Made by a program: the position numbers and the translations under genes. A DNA stretch of 64,000 nucleotides from the NCBI GenBank assembly GCA_011389895.1, contig JAABTN010000014.1, forward strand, positions 1 through 64,000, read 5' to 3'. Below the pieces are notes generated by a model that saw nothing but the letters and a program-made list of their open reading frames with translations, did no database searches and was not told the origin of the DNA. Below, piece after piece: positions 35,465-44,746 of the stretch (position 1 is the first letter of the stretch; each line of letters starts with the position of its first letter). This DNA comes from Maritimibacter sp. (lineage in GTDB: Bacteria; Pseudomonadota; Alphaproteobacteria; Rhodobacterales; Rhodobacteraceae).

Positions 35465-36376
35465 ATGTCCATCAGACCCGTTCTTTCCGCCTCGCAGGCC
35501 CAGCCCACGCTTGAGGGCGCCGGCGTGAAGCTTCATCGTGGCTTTGGATTTCACGACCCCAAGGCGCATGATCCCTTCCTTCTGTTCGACGATTTCCGGG
35601 GCGAGGTGCCGGACGATTACCTTGCCGGGTTCCCGTGGCATCCGCACCGGGGGATCGAGACGATCACCTATGTGCTGGAAGGCACGGTCGAGCATGGCGA
35701 CAGCCTTGGCAATCGTGGCAGCTTGGGCGCCGGTGATATCCAGTGGATGACCGCCGGATCCGGGATCATGCACCAGGAAATGCCGACCGGCAACGCCAAA
35801 GGCCAGATGCACGGGTTCCAACTTTGGGGGAACCTGCCGTCGAGCCTGAAGATGACGGACCCGCGCTACCAGGACATTCCCGCCCCGGAAATTCCCGAGG
35901 TGATCGACGATGATGGCACGCGGGTGCGGGTTGTCGCGGGGGAGTTCTGGGGCAAACGCGGCCCGGTCGACGGGATCGCGGCGGACCCACAATACCTTGA
36001 CGTGTCAATCCCGGCGGGGGTCAAGAAAACCTTCCGCATCGACACTTACCGCAAGGCGTTCGCCTATGTGTTCCAAGGCGCGGCGGCTTTTGCCGATGCG
36101 TCCGAACCCGCGGGCGTGCTGTTGGAAAAGGAAGTGATGGGCCAAGAGGTTAACATCCGCGACCTGTCGGGCAACCGCACGGTGGTGCGCTTTGGCTCGG
36201 GGGACGAGGTTGTGGTGCAGGCGGGGGCCGAAGGTGTGCGGTTTCTGTTGATCTCTGGCGCTCCGATCGAGGAACCGGTGGCCTGGCACGGCCCGATTGT
36301 GATGAACACGCCCGATGAGCTGCGTCAGGCGATGGCGGATTTGCGCAATGGGACCTTCATCAAACCGGCCCATTGA
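35465..36376 (+). CDS. Pirin family protein
   Basis: A 303-residue bicupin. The N-terminal cupin metal site is seen in FPWHPHRGIETITYVLEG and later GSGIMHQEMP, providing His/His/His/Glu ligands. Bacterial pirins include quercetin dioxygenases and regulators of central metabolism or stress. AAAGGAG lies 6 nt before the ATG. It is monocistronic: the second dispersed repeat follows and the next gene is convergent. Confidence 0.92.
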   Translation: MSIRPVLSASQAQPTLEGAGVKLHRGFGFHDPKAHDPFLLFDDFRGEVPDDYLAGFPWHPHRGIETITYVLEGTVEHGDSLGNRGSLGAGDIQWMTAGSGIMHQEMPTGNAKGQMHGFQLWGNLPSSLKMTDPRYQDIPAPEIPEVIDDDGTRVRVVAGEFWGKRGPVDGIAADPQYLDVSIPAGVKKTFRIDTYRKAFAYVFQGAAAFADASEPAGVLLEKEVMGQEVNIRDLSGNRTVVRFGSGDEVVVQAGAEGVRFLLISGAPIEEPVAWHGPIVMNTPDELRQAMADLRNGTFIKPAH

Positions 36377-36411
36377 TATGAGCGCAGGTGCGGCGCGCCT
36401 GCGCCGCGCCG

Positions 36412-36468
36412 CCGGAGGGGCGCTGCCCCTCCGGACCACCCCGAGGTATTTCATAAACGATGAAGGGG
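36412..36468. repeat. Dispersed hairpin-plus-tail repeat, copy 2
   Basis: A 10-bp perfect stem CCGGAGGGGC-GCT-GCCCCTCCGG (36412-36434) is followed by the tail CCCCGAGGTATTTC ... AAACGATGAAGGGG, identical to copy 1 in those blocks. Here it lies between the convergent pirin and hydrolase genes, where it can terminate transcription from the left. Confidence 0.72.
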
Positions 36469-36484
36469 CAGGTGGCGGTGGGTG

Positions 36485-37429
36485 TCAGGCGTGGCTGTCG
36501 AAGAAGTCAGTCGTGCGCTGGAAGAAATCATCGCGCGTGGCGGGGATTTCCATCATGATTTCATGTTCGGCTTTCGGCACGTCGATCAGGCGGCCGTCTT
36601 GCCAGCGGCCCATGAGGGCGCGCACCGGCGCCTTGGCGACGATGCGTTCGTCTTCGCCAAGGAAGGTGAGCGCCGGATGCTTTGGTGCAGGCAGCGCCTG
36701 AAGCCGTTTGCATTCGACCAGCGCGGTATAAAGCCATGTGATCGAAGGCCCGCCCAAGGCAAGCTCCGGGTGGGCGTCGAGTTGGCCCACCATGAAGTCC
36801 CACATATCGCGGTCCTTGGTAAGCTGGTTGTCCTCGAAGGGGGCGATCAGTGTGTAGCTTTCGCGCTTGGTGGCGGGCGAGAGGATCGTGCCGCGCCCGA
36901 TGGAGTGGTTGAGCCAGGCAAGGCTCCAGGCGACCGGGCGCATCCAGGTTGCGATCCCTATGCCCCACATGGGCGCGGAGAAGACCGCCGAATTGACCGG
37001 TAGGCCGTTGTGCAGGGCGCGAAGCCCGATGGCCCCGCCCATCGAATGACCGATGAGATGGAGCGGTGTGGGAAGATCAAGGTCGTTGATCGCCGTGCGC
37101 AGGCATTGCACGTCCATCTGGAATTCGGCGAAATCGCCGACATGGCCAAGCAGCGGGTCGGAATGGGCGCGGTCGGCAAGCCCCTGACCACGCCAGTCGA
37201 TGGCAATGACATGGTATCCCCGCGCCGTGAAAGCCATGGCCGCAGGTCCGTATTTCTCGATATACTCGGTGCGTCCGGGGAACAGGAGCACCGTTCCCCG
37301 CAACTTGCCCCGCCCGGGCACCGGCCAGTGACCGATGCGCAGGCGCACCCCATCCGGGGCGTCATACCAATAGGCGCGCCCGTTCTTCGGACCCTGCGCG
37401 ATGTCATCGAAGAGCGGGGCGTCTTGCAT
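36485..37429 (-). CDS. Alpha/beta hydrolase, lysophospholipase-like
   Basis: A 314-residue hydrolase. The nucleophile serine is in GHSMGG near residue 129. The segments VLLFPGRTEYIEKYG and VIAIDWRGQGLADR are typical of PldB-type monoacylglycerol lipases and lysophospholipases. A catalytic histidine is likely in KAEHEIMME near residue 290. It starts on the last base of the SCP2 gene stop, so the two are coupled. Substrate not determinable. Confidence 0.87.
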   Translation of the reverse strand: MQDAPLFDDIAQGPKNGRAYWYDAPDGVRLRIGHWPVPGRGKLRGTVLLFPGRTEYIEKYGPAAMAFTARGYHVIAIDWRGQGLADRAHSDPLLGHVGDFAEFQMDVQCLRTAINDLDLPTPLHLIGHSMGGAIGLRALHNGLPVNSAVFSAPMWGIGIATWMRPVAWSLAWLNHSIGRGTILSPATKRESYTLIAPFEDNQLTKDRDMWDFMVGQLDAHPELALGGPSITWLYTALVECKRLQALPAPKHPALTFLGEDERIVAKAPVRALMGRWQDGRLIDVPKAEHEIMMEIPATRDDFFQRTTDFFDSHA

Positions 37430-37719
37430 CAGGCGAGAAGACCACCGAGTTTCATCGCGGCGCCCATGTCCCCGTCAACCGACAGCTTGCCGGACATGAA
37501 GGCGGCGGTCGGGTTCAATTCGCCCGCGATCATGCTCTCGAACGTGTCGGCCGAGGCGGTGAGGGTCACATCGGTTTCGTCATCGCTGGCGCGGGCGCCG
37601 TCGCTGTCGACCACGATGGAGCCTTCGTCTTCGATCACGAATTTCGCAGTGCCGTCGAAGCCTTCGCCGGCCAGTTTTTCGTTCAGGGCGGCAACGGCCC
37701 CGTCAATTACATCGCTCAC
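37429..37719 (-). CDS. SCP2 sterol-binding domain protein
   Basis: A 96-residue protein that is a stand-alone SCP2-like domain: GFDGTAKFVIEDEGSIVVD in the middle, and DTFESMIAGELNPTAAFMSGKL toward the end in two consecutive stretches. Such domains bind lipids or acyl-CoA. Overlap with the lipase-like hydrolase suggests a joint role in lipid handling, which is inference. Promoter not identified. Confidence 0.88.
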   Translation of the reverse strand: MSDVIDGAVAALNEKLAGEGFDGTAKFVIEDEGSIVVDSDGARASDDETDVTLTASADTFESMIAGELNPTAAFMSGKLSVDGDMGAAMKLGGLLA

Positions 37720-37878
37720 CTTGATATCCTCCGGGTCGCAAGTTTACGTCCCCGTCAGGTTAGCAGGGGTGGCGGATGTCGAAAACACCCGAAACGGGAG
37801 GATGACGCACGGGAATGTTGGTTTTTTCCTCGCGCGATGGTGATGGCAGGACGCTGTGGATCAAGTTAGGATGGCGCC

Positions 37879-38411
37879 ATGCGATACCTTCTTGTTCTGA
37901 TCCTCCTTTTCGTCACGCCGCCCGCCGCCGCCGCGAGGCGCGTCTGAATGAATTGTTCGACGCGTTGGCCGAGGCGGACGAGACATCCTGGCAGCAGATC
38001 GAAGCCAAGATCTGGCGCGAATGGAGCCGGTCGGGATCGCCCGCGCTGGATCTGTTGCTTGATCGTGGCCGCGACGCAATGGAAGCCGACAAACCCGGCG
38101 AGGCGATCGAACATCTGACCGCGCTGGTGGAGAATGCGCCGGAGTTTGCCGAAGGCTGGAACGCGCGAGCCACCGCCTATTACAGCGCCGATCTGGTTGG
38201 ACCGGCATTGGCCGATATCGCCAAGGTGATCGCGTTGGAGCCGCGCCATTTCGGGGCCCTGTCGGGTCTTGGCCTGATCCTCGAGGAAACCGGGCAGGAA
38301 CAGGACGCGCTTCGCGCCTATCGCGCGGCCTTGGCTATACATCCCCAGAAACCGAACCTAGTAAGGGCGGTGGAGCGTCTTGAATTCGCTCTTGAGGGAA
38401 CTGCCATTTAA
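37879..38411 (+). pseudogene. Exported TPR protein with a frameshift after the signal peptide
   Basis: The ATG at 37879 (AGGA upstream) opens a signal peptide, MRYLLVLILLFV..PPAAAA, that runs into a stop at 37945-37947. The mature part, with TPR units such as GEAIEHLTALVENAPEFAEGWN and PALADIAKVIALEPRHFGA, is intact in another frame from about 37923 to 38411. The shift falls in a CCCGCCGCCGCCG run. No sensible start exists in the TPR frame: the upstream residues in that frame read as non-coding. It is either a recent one-base indel, a sequencing error, or a slippage switch. The TPR domain is otherwise undamaged. Confidence 0.7.
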
Positions 38412-38438
38412 GACCCGCGCGCGGGGTCTGGGGGATAC

Positions 38439-41225
38439 ATGCCGGGGATCACTGCCGTTCTCGGTCCGACCAACACGGGCAAAACGCATTACGCGATCGA
38501 GAGGATGCTGGCCCATCGCACGGGCGTCATCGGATTGCCGCTGCGGCTTCTGGCGCGCGAGATCTATGACCGCATCGTCGTGCTTCGGGGCCCCAGCGTC
38601 GTGGCGCTGGTCACCGGCGAAGAACGCATCGTCCCGCCGCGCACGCAATACTGGGTCTGCACGGTCGAGGCGATGCCCGAGGGGATCGGGGCGGATTTCG
38701 TCGCCATCGACGAGATACAGCTTTGCGCCGATCCTGAGCGCGGGCATGTGTTCACCGACCGGCTGTTGAACATGCGCGGGCTGCACGAGACGCTGTTCAT
38801 GGGGTCCGACACCATGCGCGGGGCCATCGCGGGGCTTGTGCCCAAGGTGCAATTCCTGCGACGCGAACGGTTCAGCCGGCTGACCTATGCGGGTTCAAAG
38901 AAGCTGTCGCGGATGCCGGGGCGCTCGGCGATTGTCGGGTTCTCGGTCGATAACCTCTATGCCATTGCCGAATTGATGCGCCGCCAGAAGGGCGGCGTTG
39001 CGGTCGTGATGGGGGCGCTCAGCCCTCGGACACGGAACGCGCAGGTCGAGATGTATCAAAACGGCGATGTCGATTATCTCGTCGCCACGGATGCGATCGG
39101 CATGGGGCTTAACCTCGATGTGACGCATGTGGCTTTCTCGGCGCTGACGAAATTCGACGGGCGGCGGATGCGCCACCTTGCCCCCAACGAGCTGGGGCAG
39201 ATCGCGGGGCGGGCCGGGCGCTACATGACCGATGGCAGCTTCGGGACCACCGGTGAGGCGCAGCCTTTGGAAGCGGACGTGGCCGAGGCGATCATGGAGC
39301 ATCGCTTCGCCCCAATCCGAAAGCTAAACTGGCGCAACGACAAGCTTCGGTTCGGGTCGATCGAGGCGTTGGTCGCGTCGCTCGAGGCGGGGGTCGAGGA
39401 TCAATGGCTGATGAAGGCGCGCGAGGCCGACGATCTCGCAGCGTTGAAAGACTTGGGCGCGGACCCTGTGCTGGCGGCGCGGGCCGGGGATGCGCGCTCG
39501 GTCCGGCTCTTGTGGGATGTCTGCCGGGTGCCGGATTTCCGGGGTATCAGCCAGACTGAGCATGCCACGCTTCTCACGTCGCTGTTCACCGATCTGCACG
39601 AGAATGGGCAGGTGCGCGAAGACTGGTTCGCGCGGCAGGTGAAGCGGATTGACCGGTCAGATGGTGAAATTGACACATTGTCGAAACGTCTGGCGTATAT
39701 CCGCACATGGACTTATGTCGCGCAAAGAAACGGCTGGCTTCGCGACCAAGACCATTGGCGCGGCGAAACCCGTGCGGTAGAAGACCGCCTATCGGACGCG
39801 CTCCACACGGCGCTGACCAAGAGATTTGTCGACCGGCGCACATCCGTGCTCCTGCGCCGGTTGAAGCAGAAGGAGAGCCTTGTGGCTGAGGTGAACGAAA
39901 AGGGTGAAGTGACCGTGGAAGGCGAATTCGTCGGGCGGCTCGAAGGGTTCCGGTTCAAGCAAGACGGCGCGAGTTCCCCGGAAGAGGCGAAGACGGTGCA
40001 ATCCGCGGCCATGACGGCATTGGCCCCCGAGTTCCATTTGCGCGCCGACCGATTCTACAACGCCCCCGACACCGAGCTGGATTTTACCGAGCAGGGCGGG
40101 CTGATGTGGGGCACCACGGCGATTGGCAAGCTGGTCAAGGGCGATGACGTGTTGCGCCCCCGGGTTCAGGCCTTCGTGGATGACGAGGCGGGCACGGAGG
40201 TGGCCGAGAAGGTCACGCGCCGCTTGCAGCACTTCATCGACCGCAAGGTGGCCGCGCTGTTCGAGCCGATGATCGCGATGCAGCGGGACGAGACCATGAC
40301 AGGTTTGCCGCGCGGCTTTGCCTTCCGGCTGGTCGAGGCGCTGGGCGTCATTCCGCGCCACGAGGTGGCGCAGGAGGTCAAGGAGCTGGATCAGGACGCG
40401 CGTGGGCTTTTGCGCAAGCACGGGGTGCGCTTCGGTCAGTTCACGATTTTCATGCCGCTCCTCCTGAAACCGGCCCCGACGCGATTGCGGCTTGTGTTGT
40501 GGAGCCTGTTCGAGGGGCTGGACGAATTTCCCGAAAGCCCGCCGCCGGGGTTGGTCACGATCCCGGTGGTCGGTACGGTGGGCGAGAAGGTCTATACACT
40601 GTCGGGCTATCGCCAGGCCGGATCGCGCGCGATCCGTATCGACATGCTTGAGCGTCTTGCCGACCAATTGCGCGCGCAGGACACGAAGGGTGGGTTTGAA
40701 GCGAACCCCGACATGTTGTCGATCACCGGCATGACGCTGGTACAATTTGCCGACTTGATGCAGGGGCTTGGCTACAAGGCCGAACGGGGCGAGCGGGTGA
40801 AGGTGAAGCAAACGCCCGATGCGCCGCGCGACGCCGGGGCAACCACAGAAACGCCAATTGAGACGCCTGCCGAGCCCTCTAACGAGACGGCGCGGGAACC
40901 AACAGGCGGGGCCGAGGAGGAAACTTCCGACGCCAGTGCTGCTGATCCCGAGGCGACCGGAGACGCCGCAGAGGCCCCCGAGATGGACGTGTTCTACACG
41001 TTCACCTGGGGCGGTTTTGCGCGCAAGAGCGGGCCTGCGCCGCGGGGCAGGCCGGGCAAGGGGGGCGGTAAGCCCAACAAGGGGCCGAAGGGCAACAAGC
41101 CGCCGCGTGGCGACGGAGGTGGCAAGGCCAAATCCTTCTCGTCCCGCCCGCCGAAAAAGGAAAAGCCGATCGATCCGGACAACCCGTTCGCCCAGGCGCT
41201 CATGGGGTTGAAAGACAAATCCTGA
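38439..41225 (+). CDS. SUV3-like DEAD/DExH RNA helicase
   Basis: A 928-residue helicase. Walker A GPTNTGKT is at residues 9-16 and motif II DEIQ at 91-94. Motif V/VI includes VATDAIGMGLNLD and GQIAGRAGRYM near residue 250. These features match the mitochondrial SUV3 family and its alphaproteobacterial homologues. A long middle domain follows, and the last 130 residues are low-complexity: first Glu/Ala/Thr, then Gly/Lys/Pro-rich, suited to RNA binding. The S4-domain gene starts on its last base, suggesting joint RNA work. Confidence 0.9.
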   Translation: MPGITAVLGPTNTGKTHYAIERMLAHRTGVIGLPLRLLAREIYDRIVVLRGPSVVALVTGEERIVPPRTQYWVCTVEAMPEGIGADFVAIDEIQLCADPERGHVFTDRLLNMRGLHETLFMGSDTMRGAIAGLVPKVQFLRRERFSRLTYAGSKKLSRMPGRSAIVGFSVDNLYAIAELMRRQKGGVAVVMGALSPRTRNAQVEMYQNGDVDYLVATDAIGMGLNLDVTHVAFSALTKFDGRRMRHLAPNELGQIAGRAGRYMTDGSFGTTGEAQPLEADVAEAIMEHRFAPIRKLNWRNDKLRFGSIEALVASLEAGVEDQWLMKAREADDLAALKDLGADPVLAARAGDARSVRLLWDVCRVPDFRGISQTEHATLLTSLFTDLHENGQVREDWFARQVKRIDRSDGEIDTLSKRLAYIRTWTYVAQRNGWLRDQDHWRGETRAVEDRLSDALHTALTKRFVDRRTSVLLRRLKQKESLVAEVNEKGEVTVEGEFVGRLEGFRFKQDGASSPEEAKTVQSAAMTALAPEFHLRADRFYNAPDTELDFTEQGGLMWGTTAIGKLVKGDDVLRPRVQAFVDDEAGTEVAEKVTRRLQHFIDRKVAALFEPMIAMQRDETMTGLPRGFAFRLVEALGVIPRHEVAQEVKELDQDARGLLRKHGVRFGQFTIFMPLLLKPAPTRLRLVLWSLFEGLDEFPESPPPGLVTIPVVGTVGEKVYTLSGYRQAGSRAIRIDMLERLADQLRAQDTKGGFEANPDMLSITGMTLVQFADLMQGLGYKAERGERVKVKQTPDAPRDAGATTETPIETPAEPSNETAREPTGGAEEETSDASAADPEATGDAAEAPEMDVFYTFTWGGFARKSGPAPRGRPGKGGGKPNKGPKGNKPPRGDGGGKAKSFSSRPPKKEKPIDPDNPFAQALMGLKDKS

Positions 41226-41599
41226 TGCACGAGGCGCGTGCGAGGATGCGGGCCGACAAGTGGCTTTGGCACGCGCGGTTTTTCAAGACACGCGGGGCGG
41301 CGGCAAAGGCGATTACCGCCGGGCATCTGCGGGTGAACGGGGCGAAGGCGTCCAAACCCGCGCAGGCCGTGGGCATTGGCGATGTTCTGACCTTTCCACA
41401 GGCGCGTCGCATCCGGGTCGTGAAGCTCACCGCCCTGTCCGAGCGCCGGGGCCCGGCGAGCGAGGCTCAAACGCTGTTTGACGACATGACGCCCGAGGAA
41501 AACGCCGTGCCACGCACGCCGCGCTACGAGGGAAAAGGGCGCCCAACGGGGAAAGATCGACGAAACGCACGTCTTTATGACCCGACCCGTCTTGATTGA
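41225..41599 (+). CDS. S4 domain RNA-binding protein (Hsp15-like)
   Basis: A 124-residue protein with an S4 domain in MRADKWLWHARFFKTRGAAA and HLRVNGAKASKPAQAVGIGD (residues 8-55), as in Hsp15, which rescues stalled 50S subunits. The C-terminus is basic. The ATG at 41225 overlaps the helicase stop; a start at 41246 (MRADKW) would match family N-termini better. Coupled to the SUV3-like helicase. Confidence 0.88.
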   Translation: MHEARARMRADKWLWHARFFKTRGAAAKAITAGHLRVNGAKASKPAQAVGIGDVLTFPQARRIRVVKLTALSERRGPASEAQTLFDDMTPEENAVPRTPRYEGKGRPTGKDRRNARLYDPTRLD

Positions 41600-41651
41600 T
41601 CCTGCGCGCAAGGGTAGGCAAATTCGCAGACACTCGGCTTTGGGATGATCC

Positions 41652-41984
41652 ATGACCTACATCGTCAACGACAAATGCATCTCCTGCAAATACACCGACT
41701 GCGTTGAAGTCTGCCCGGTGGATTGCTTTTACGAGGGCGAGAACATGCTCGTCATTCACCCCGATGAATGCATTGATTGCGGCGTATGCGAACCCGAATG
41801 CCCCGCAGATGCGATCCGGCCCGACACCGAGCCGGAGGCGGCGGAATGGGTCGAATTCAATCGCAAGTATTCCGAGCTGTGGCCGGTGATCATCGAGAAG
41901 AAAGACCCGCATCCGGACGCTGAAGAGCGTGACGGGGAAGAGGGCAAGTTGGAGAAATACTTCTCGGAAGCACCCGGGAGCTGA
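41652..41984 (+). CDS. fdxA: Seven-iron ferredoxin FdxA
   Basis: A 110-residue ferredoxin of the Azotobacter FdI type. By family analogy C9, C17 and C50 hold the 3Fe-4S cluster, and C21, C40, C43 and C46 the 4Fe-4S cluster; C12 and C25 are extra. The C-terminal 50 residues are the family extension ([15 protein letters not shown]). It is a single gene with its own upstream gap of 52 bp. Its electron partner is not evident. Confidence 0.95.
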   Translation: MTYIVNDKCISCKYTDCVEVCPVDCFYEGENMLVIHPDECIDCGVCEPECPADAIRPDTEPEAAEWVEFNRKYSELWPVIIEKKDPHPDAEERDGEEGKLEKYFSEAPGS

Positions 41985-42080
41985 TTCGCCACGAGGGCCG
42001 CAATCGGCGGCGGTATTGGCGCATATTCGCCCAAAACCACGGTTTTGAGGGCGAAATTGCGTGTTTCCGACCCTATTGCT

Positions 42081-42108
42081 TTGAAAACGCGCGATTCTGC
42101 GCTATATA
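42081..42108 (+). promoter_or_regulatory. Strong sigma-70 promoter upstream of carD
   Basis: -35 TTGAAA (42081-42086) and -10 TATATA (42103-42108) with a 16-bp spacer. Transcription would start near 42115, leaving a 5' leader of about 165 nt before carD that contains a GC hairpin (GCGCGGTTGCCGGG region). The rest of the 296-bp gap after fdxA shows nothing else. Confidence 0.7.
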
Positions 42109-42280
42109 GAACGCTGCTGTGAAACATGACGCCAGACGGAAGCCTCTTCGGGGGTTGGGGCAGGATTGCACATTTCAAATAACGCGCGGTTGCCGGGTTT
42201 GCCCGGTCGCCATGCACGTGTCTCTGAAATGCGCTTGAAAGACCTGCTGACCGCCAAGCGGTGAAAGGAAGTATCTAAAG

Positions 42281-42790
42281 ATGAGCAAAGCCAAGAAGCT
42301 TGATTTCCGCCCCAATGAATATGTGGTCTACCCCGCCCATGGCGTCGGACAGATCGTGTCGATCGAGGAGCAGGAGGTCGCCGGGCTGACGCTGGAGCTT
42401 TTTGTCATCTCTTTCGAGAAGGACAAGATGACGCTGCGTGTGCCGACCAACAAGGCCACTGAAGTGGGCATGCGAAGCCTGTCTTCGCCGGATGTCGTGT
42501 CCAAGGCCATGGACACGCTGAAAGGCAAGGCGAAGGTGAAGCGCGCCATGTGGTCGCGTCGCGCGCAGGAATATGAACAGAAGATCAATTCGGGCGATCT
42601 CATTTCTATCGCCGAGGTCGTGCGCGACCTGCATCGCAATGATGAACAACGCGAGCAAAGCTATTCCGAGCGTCAGCTTTACGAAGCCGCGCTGGAACGT
42701 CTGACCCGCGAAGTGGCGGCCGTGTCCGGTGGCGACGAAACCGCAGCACAGCAAAAGGTCGATGACGTCCTGATGTCGCGCGCGGCGTAA
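42281..42790 (+). CDS. carD: CarD/CdnL family RNA-polymerase-binding transcription factor
   Basis: A 169-residue regulator. The N-terminal Tudor-like RNAP interaction domain contains FRPNEYVVYPAHGVGQI and the C-terminal helical DNA-binding domain contains AMWSRRAQEYEQKINSGD. CdnL/CarD proteins stabilise open complexes at rRNA and growth-related promoters and are essential or important in alphaproteobacteria. GAAAGGAAG lies upstream. A strong promoter and long leader precede it and a clear terminator follows, so it is a single-gene unit. Confidence 0.96.
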   Translation: MSKAKKLDFRPNEYVVYPAHGVGQIVSIEEQEVAGLTLELFVISFEKDKMTLRVPTNKATEVGMRSLSSPDVVSKAMDTLKGKAKVKRAMWSRRAQEYEQKINSGDLISIAEVVRDLHRNDEQREQSYSERQLYEAALERLTREVAAVSGGDETAAQQKVDDVLMSRAA

Positions 42791-42828
42791 CCCGATACGA
42801 CCAATCGCAAGCTTGGGTGAACCTGTTC

Positions 42829-42858
42829 AACCGCCGCTCTCGTGAGCGGCGGTTTTTC
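42829..42858. terminator. Terminator between carD and cobS
   Basis: An 11-bp perfect stem AACCGCCGCTC / GAGCGGCGGTT (42829-42854) with a TCGT loop and five T residues on the plus strand. It ends carD transcription; the minus-strand side has only AA and is weak for cobS. Confidence 0.9.
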
Positions 42859-42885
42859 GTTGCGCACGTCTGGTGTGGACCGTGA

Positions 42886-43638
42886 TCAGAGCGTCGCCGC
42901 AAGCGCGGCGAGGGCGGCGATATGGGCAATCTGTTGCGCGGCCCCCAGCACGTCACCGGTTTGCCCGCCGATCTTCTTCGTCGCCAACGCGGCAACGGCG
43001 AGCGTCGCGACAGAGGTCCAGAAGACCGGGGCAAGCGCGGCGGGCCCCAAAAGCACGAAAGCAAGCGCCAGCGCAAAGAGGACGCCAAGCGTCGCGGTCG
43101 CCTGCGACGGTCGCCCGACGTGATCGGAAAGCCCGTGCCCGCGCGCGTTTGCCATGGCGGACATGAGCACGGCCATGGGCGCGCGGGACAGGACAGCCGC
43201 CGCCATGACCGGGGCGAACAACGCGCCGGTTTCAAAGATGGCGATGAGCGCGAAACACCGGGCCAGCAGACCCAGCACGAGGGCGATCACACCGTAACTT
43301 CCGATTCGGCTGTCTTTCATGATTTCAAGCCGCCGCGCGGTGTCGGCGCCGCCCCAGACCCCGTCCGCGACATCCGCCAGACCGTCTTCGTGAAGCCCAC
43401 CGGTCAGCGCGATCTCGACCGTGACAACCACAACGGCGACCAGCGGCAGGGGAAGGCCAAGCTGAAACCCGATCCAACCGGCCAGCGCCGCCAAAACCCC
43501 GATGACCAAGCCGACAACCGGCCAGGCCCAAGCTGACGGGGCACCGCGCGGGGTGCCGGGTGGCATCGGCAGGCGCGAAAGCAGCGTCATGGCTTCGGGA
43601 ATGTCGCCGGGTATGAGAAGTGGGTCGCGATCGGGCAT
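42886..43638 (-). CDS. cobS: Adenosylcobinamide-GDP ribazoletransferase
   Basis: A 250-residue polytopic membrane enzyme (called CobV in some alphaproteobacteria) joining adenosylcobinamide-GDP and alpha-ribazole in the last steps of B12 synthesis. The signature GGLHEDGLADVADGVWGG near residue 85 is diagnostic. At least five hydrophobic segments follow. The ATG at 43638 has AAGGCG upstream. It is divergent from cobT, with 71 bp between starts; I saw no cobalamin riboswitch there. Confidence 0.95.
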   Translation of the reverse strand: MPDRDPLLIPGDIPEAMTLLSRLPMPPGTPRGAPSAWAWPVVGLVIGVLAALAGWIGFQLGLPLPLVAVVVVTVEIALTGGLHEDGLADVADGVWGGADTARRLEIMKDSRIGSYGVIALVLGLLARCFALIAIFETGALFAPVMAAAVLSRAPMAVLMSAMANARGHGLSDHVGRPSQATATLGVLFALALAFVLLGPAALAPVFWTSVATLAVAALATKKIGGQTGDVLGAAQQIAHIAALAALAATL

Positions 43639-43709
43639 CTGTTTCGCCTTGTTCTCGGTGATCTGTCGTGGGTAGACAATCGTCGCGACCACATCAACAG
43701 GAGACCAGC

Positions 43710-44729
43710 ATGCACGACGCTCCCTTCTCCAGCGCCGCCGAATTCCGGGCGCTGTTTGACACCCTGCCGGAGCCCGATGCCAAGGCAATCGCGGGTGCGA
43801 CGGCGCGCAATGGTCAGTTGACCAAACCGCCCGGCTCGCTTGGGCGGCTTGAGGATCTGGCGATCTGGTATGCCGGGTGGCGCGGGGATGCGCGCCCGAA
43901 GATCAAGGCCCCGCAGGTCTTGGTCTTTGCTGGGAACCACGGGGTCTGTGCGCAGGGCGTGTCGGCCTTTCCCGCCGAAGTGACGGCGCAGATGGTGGCG
44001 AATTTCAAGGCGGGCGGCGCGGCGATCAACCAATTGGCCGAGGCCTTCGGGGCCCGGCTGGACGTGCAGGCGCTGGCGCTTGAGACGCCGACCGCCGATT
44101 TCACCCAAGGTCCGGCGATGGATGAGGCCGGGTTTCTCTCTGCCCTAACCGCAGGGTGGCACGCGGTCGATCCGGGGGCGGATCTTCTGGTTACGGGCGA
44201 GATGGGCATCGGCAACACCACGGCGGCGGCTGCCGTCGCCTACGCGCTTTTCGGTGGCGCACCCGAGGATTGGGTTGGCCGCGGCACCGGGGTCGATGAC
44301 GCGGGGCTTGCCAACAAGGCGCGCGTTCTGGCCGAGGCCTTGGTCGCCAATCCGGGGGCGAAGGGCGACGGGCTTGAAGCGTTGCGCTGTGTCGGCGGGC
44401 GCGAGCTGGCCGGTATGGCCGGGGCGATGGCGCGGGCGCGGGTCGAGGGGATCCCGGTCATCCTTGACGGGTTCATTTGCACCGCGACCGCGGCCGCCTT
44501 GGCGACCCTGTCTGAGCGCGCGTTGGATCACGCGGTGGCGGGGCATGTCTCGGCCGAGGCCGGTCACGCGGCCCTTCTGGCGAAAATCGGGAAAGAGCCG
44601 CTTTTGTCGCTTGGCATGCGTCTGGGGGAAGGGTCCGGTGCCGCGCTGGCGATCGCCGTGTTGCAAGGCGCTTTGGCCACGCATTCGGGCATGGCGACCT
44701 TTGCCGAAGCGGGCGTATCTGACGGGTAA
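43710..44729 (+). CDS. cobT: Nicotinate-nucleotide-dimethylbenzimidazole phosphoribosyltransferase
   Basis: A 339-residue enzyme making alpha-ribazole phosphate, the lower-ligand precursor used by Cob[14 protein letters not shown] near residue 38, FAGNHGV near 71, and [13 protein letters not shown] near 165 are diagnostic; the catalytic glutamate should be in the last 30 residues ([10 protein letters not shown]). AGGAGA precedes the ATG. With cobS it forms the nucleotide-loop assembly pair of cobalamin synthesis; the other cob genes are elsewhere. Confidence 0.96.
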   Translation: MHDAPFSSAAEFRALFDTLPEPDAKAIAGATARNGQLTKPPGSLGRLEDLAIWYAGWRGDARPKIKAPQVLVFAGNHGVCAQGVSAFPAEVTAQMVANFKAGGAAINQLAEAFGARLDVQALALETPTADFTQGPAMDEAGFLSALTAGWHAVDPGADLLVTGEMGIGNTTAAAAVAYALFGGAPEDWVGRGTGVDDAGLANKARVLAEALVANPGAKGDGLEALRCVGGRELAGMAGAMARARVEGIPVILDGFICTATAAALATLSERALDHAVAGHVSAEAGHAALLAKIGKEPLLSLGMRLGEGSGAALAIAVLQGALATHSGMATFAEAGVSDG

Positions 44730-44746
44730 GGTGCCCGGGTGGGAGG

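Noticed and set aside
43639-43709. Possible cobalamin riboswitch between cobS and cobT
   Set aside because: The gap is only 71 bp and lacks a B12 box.
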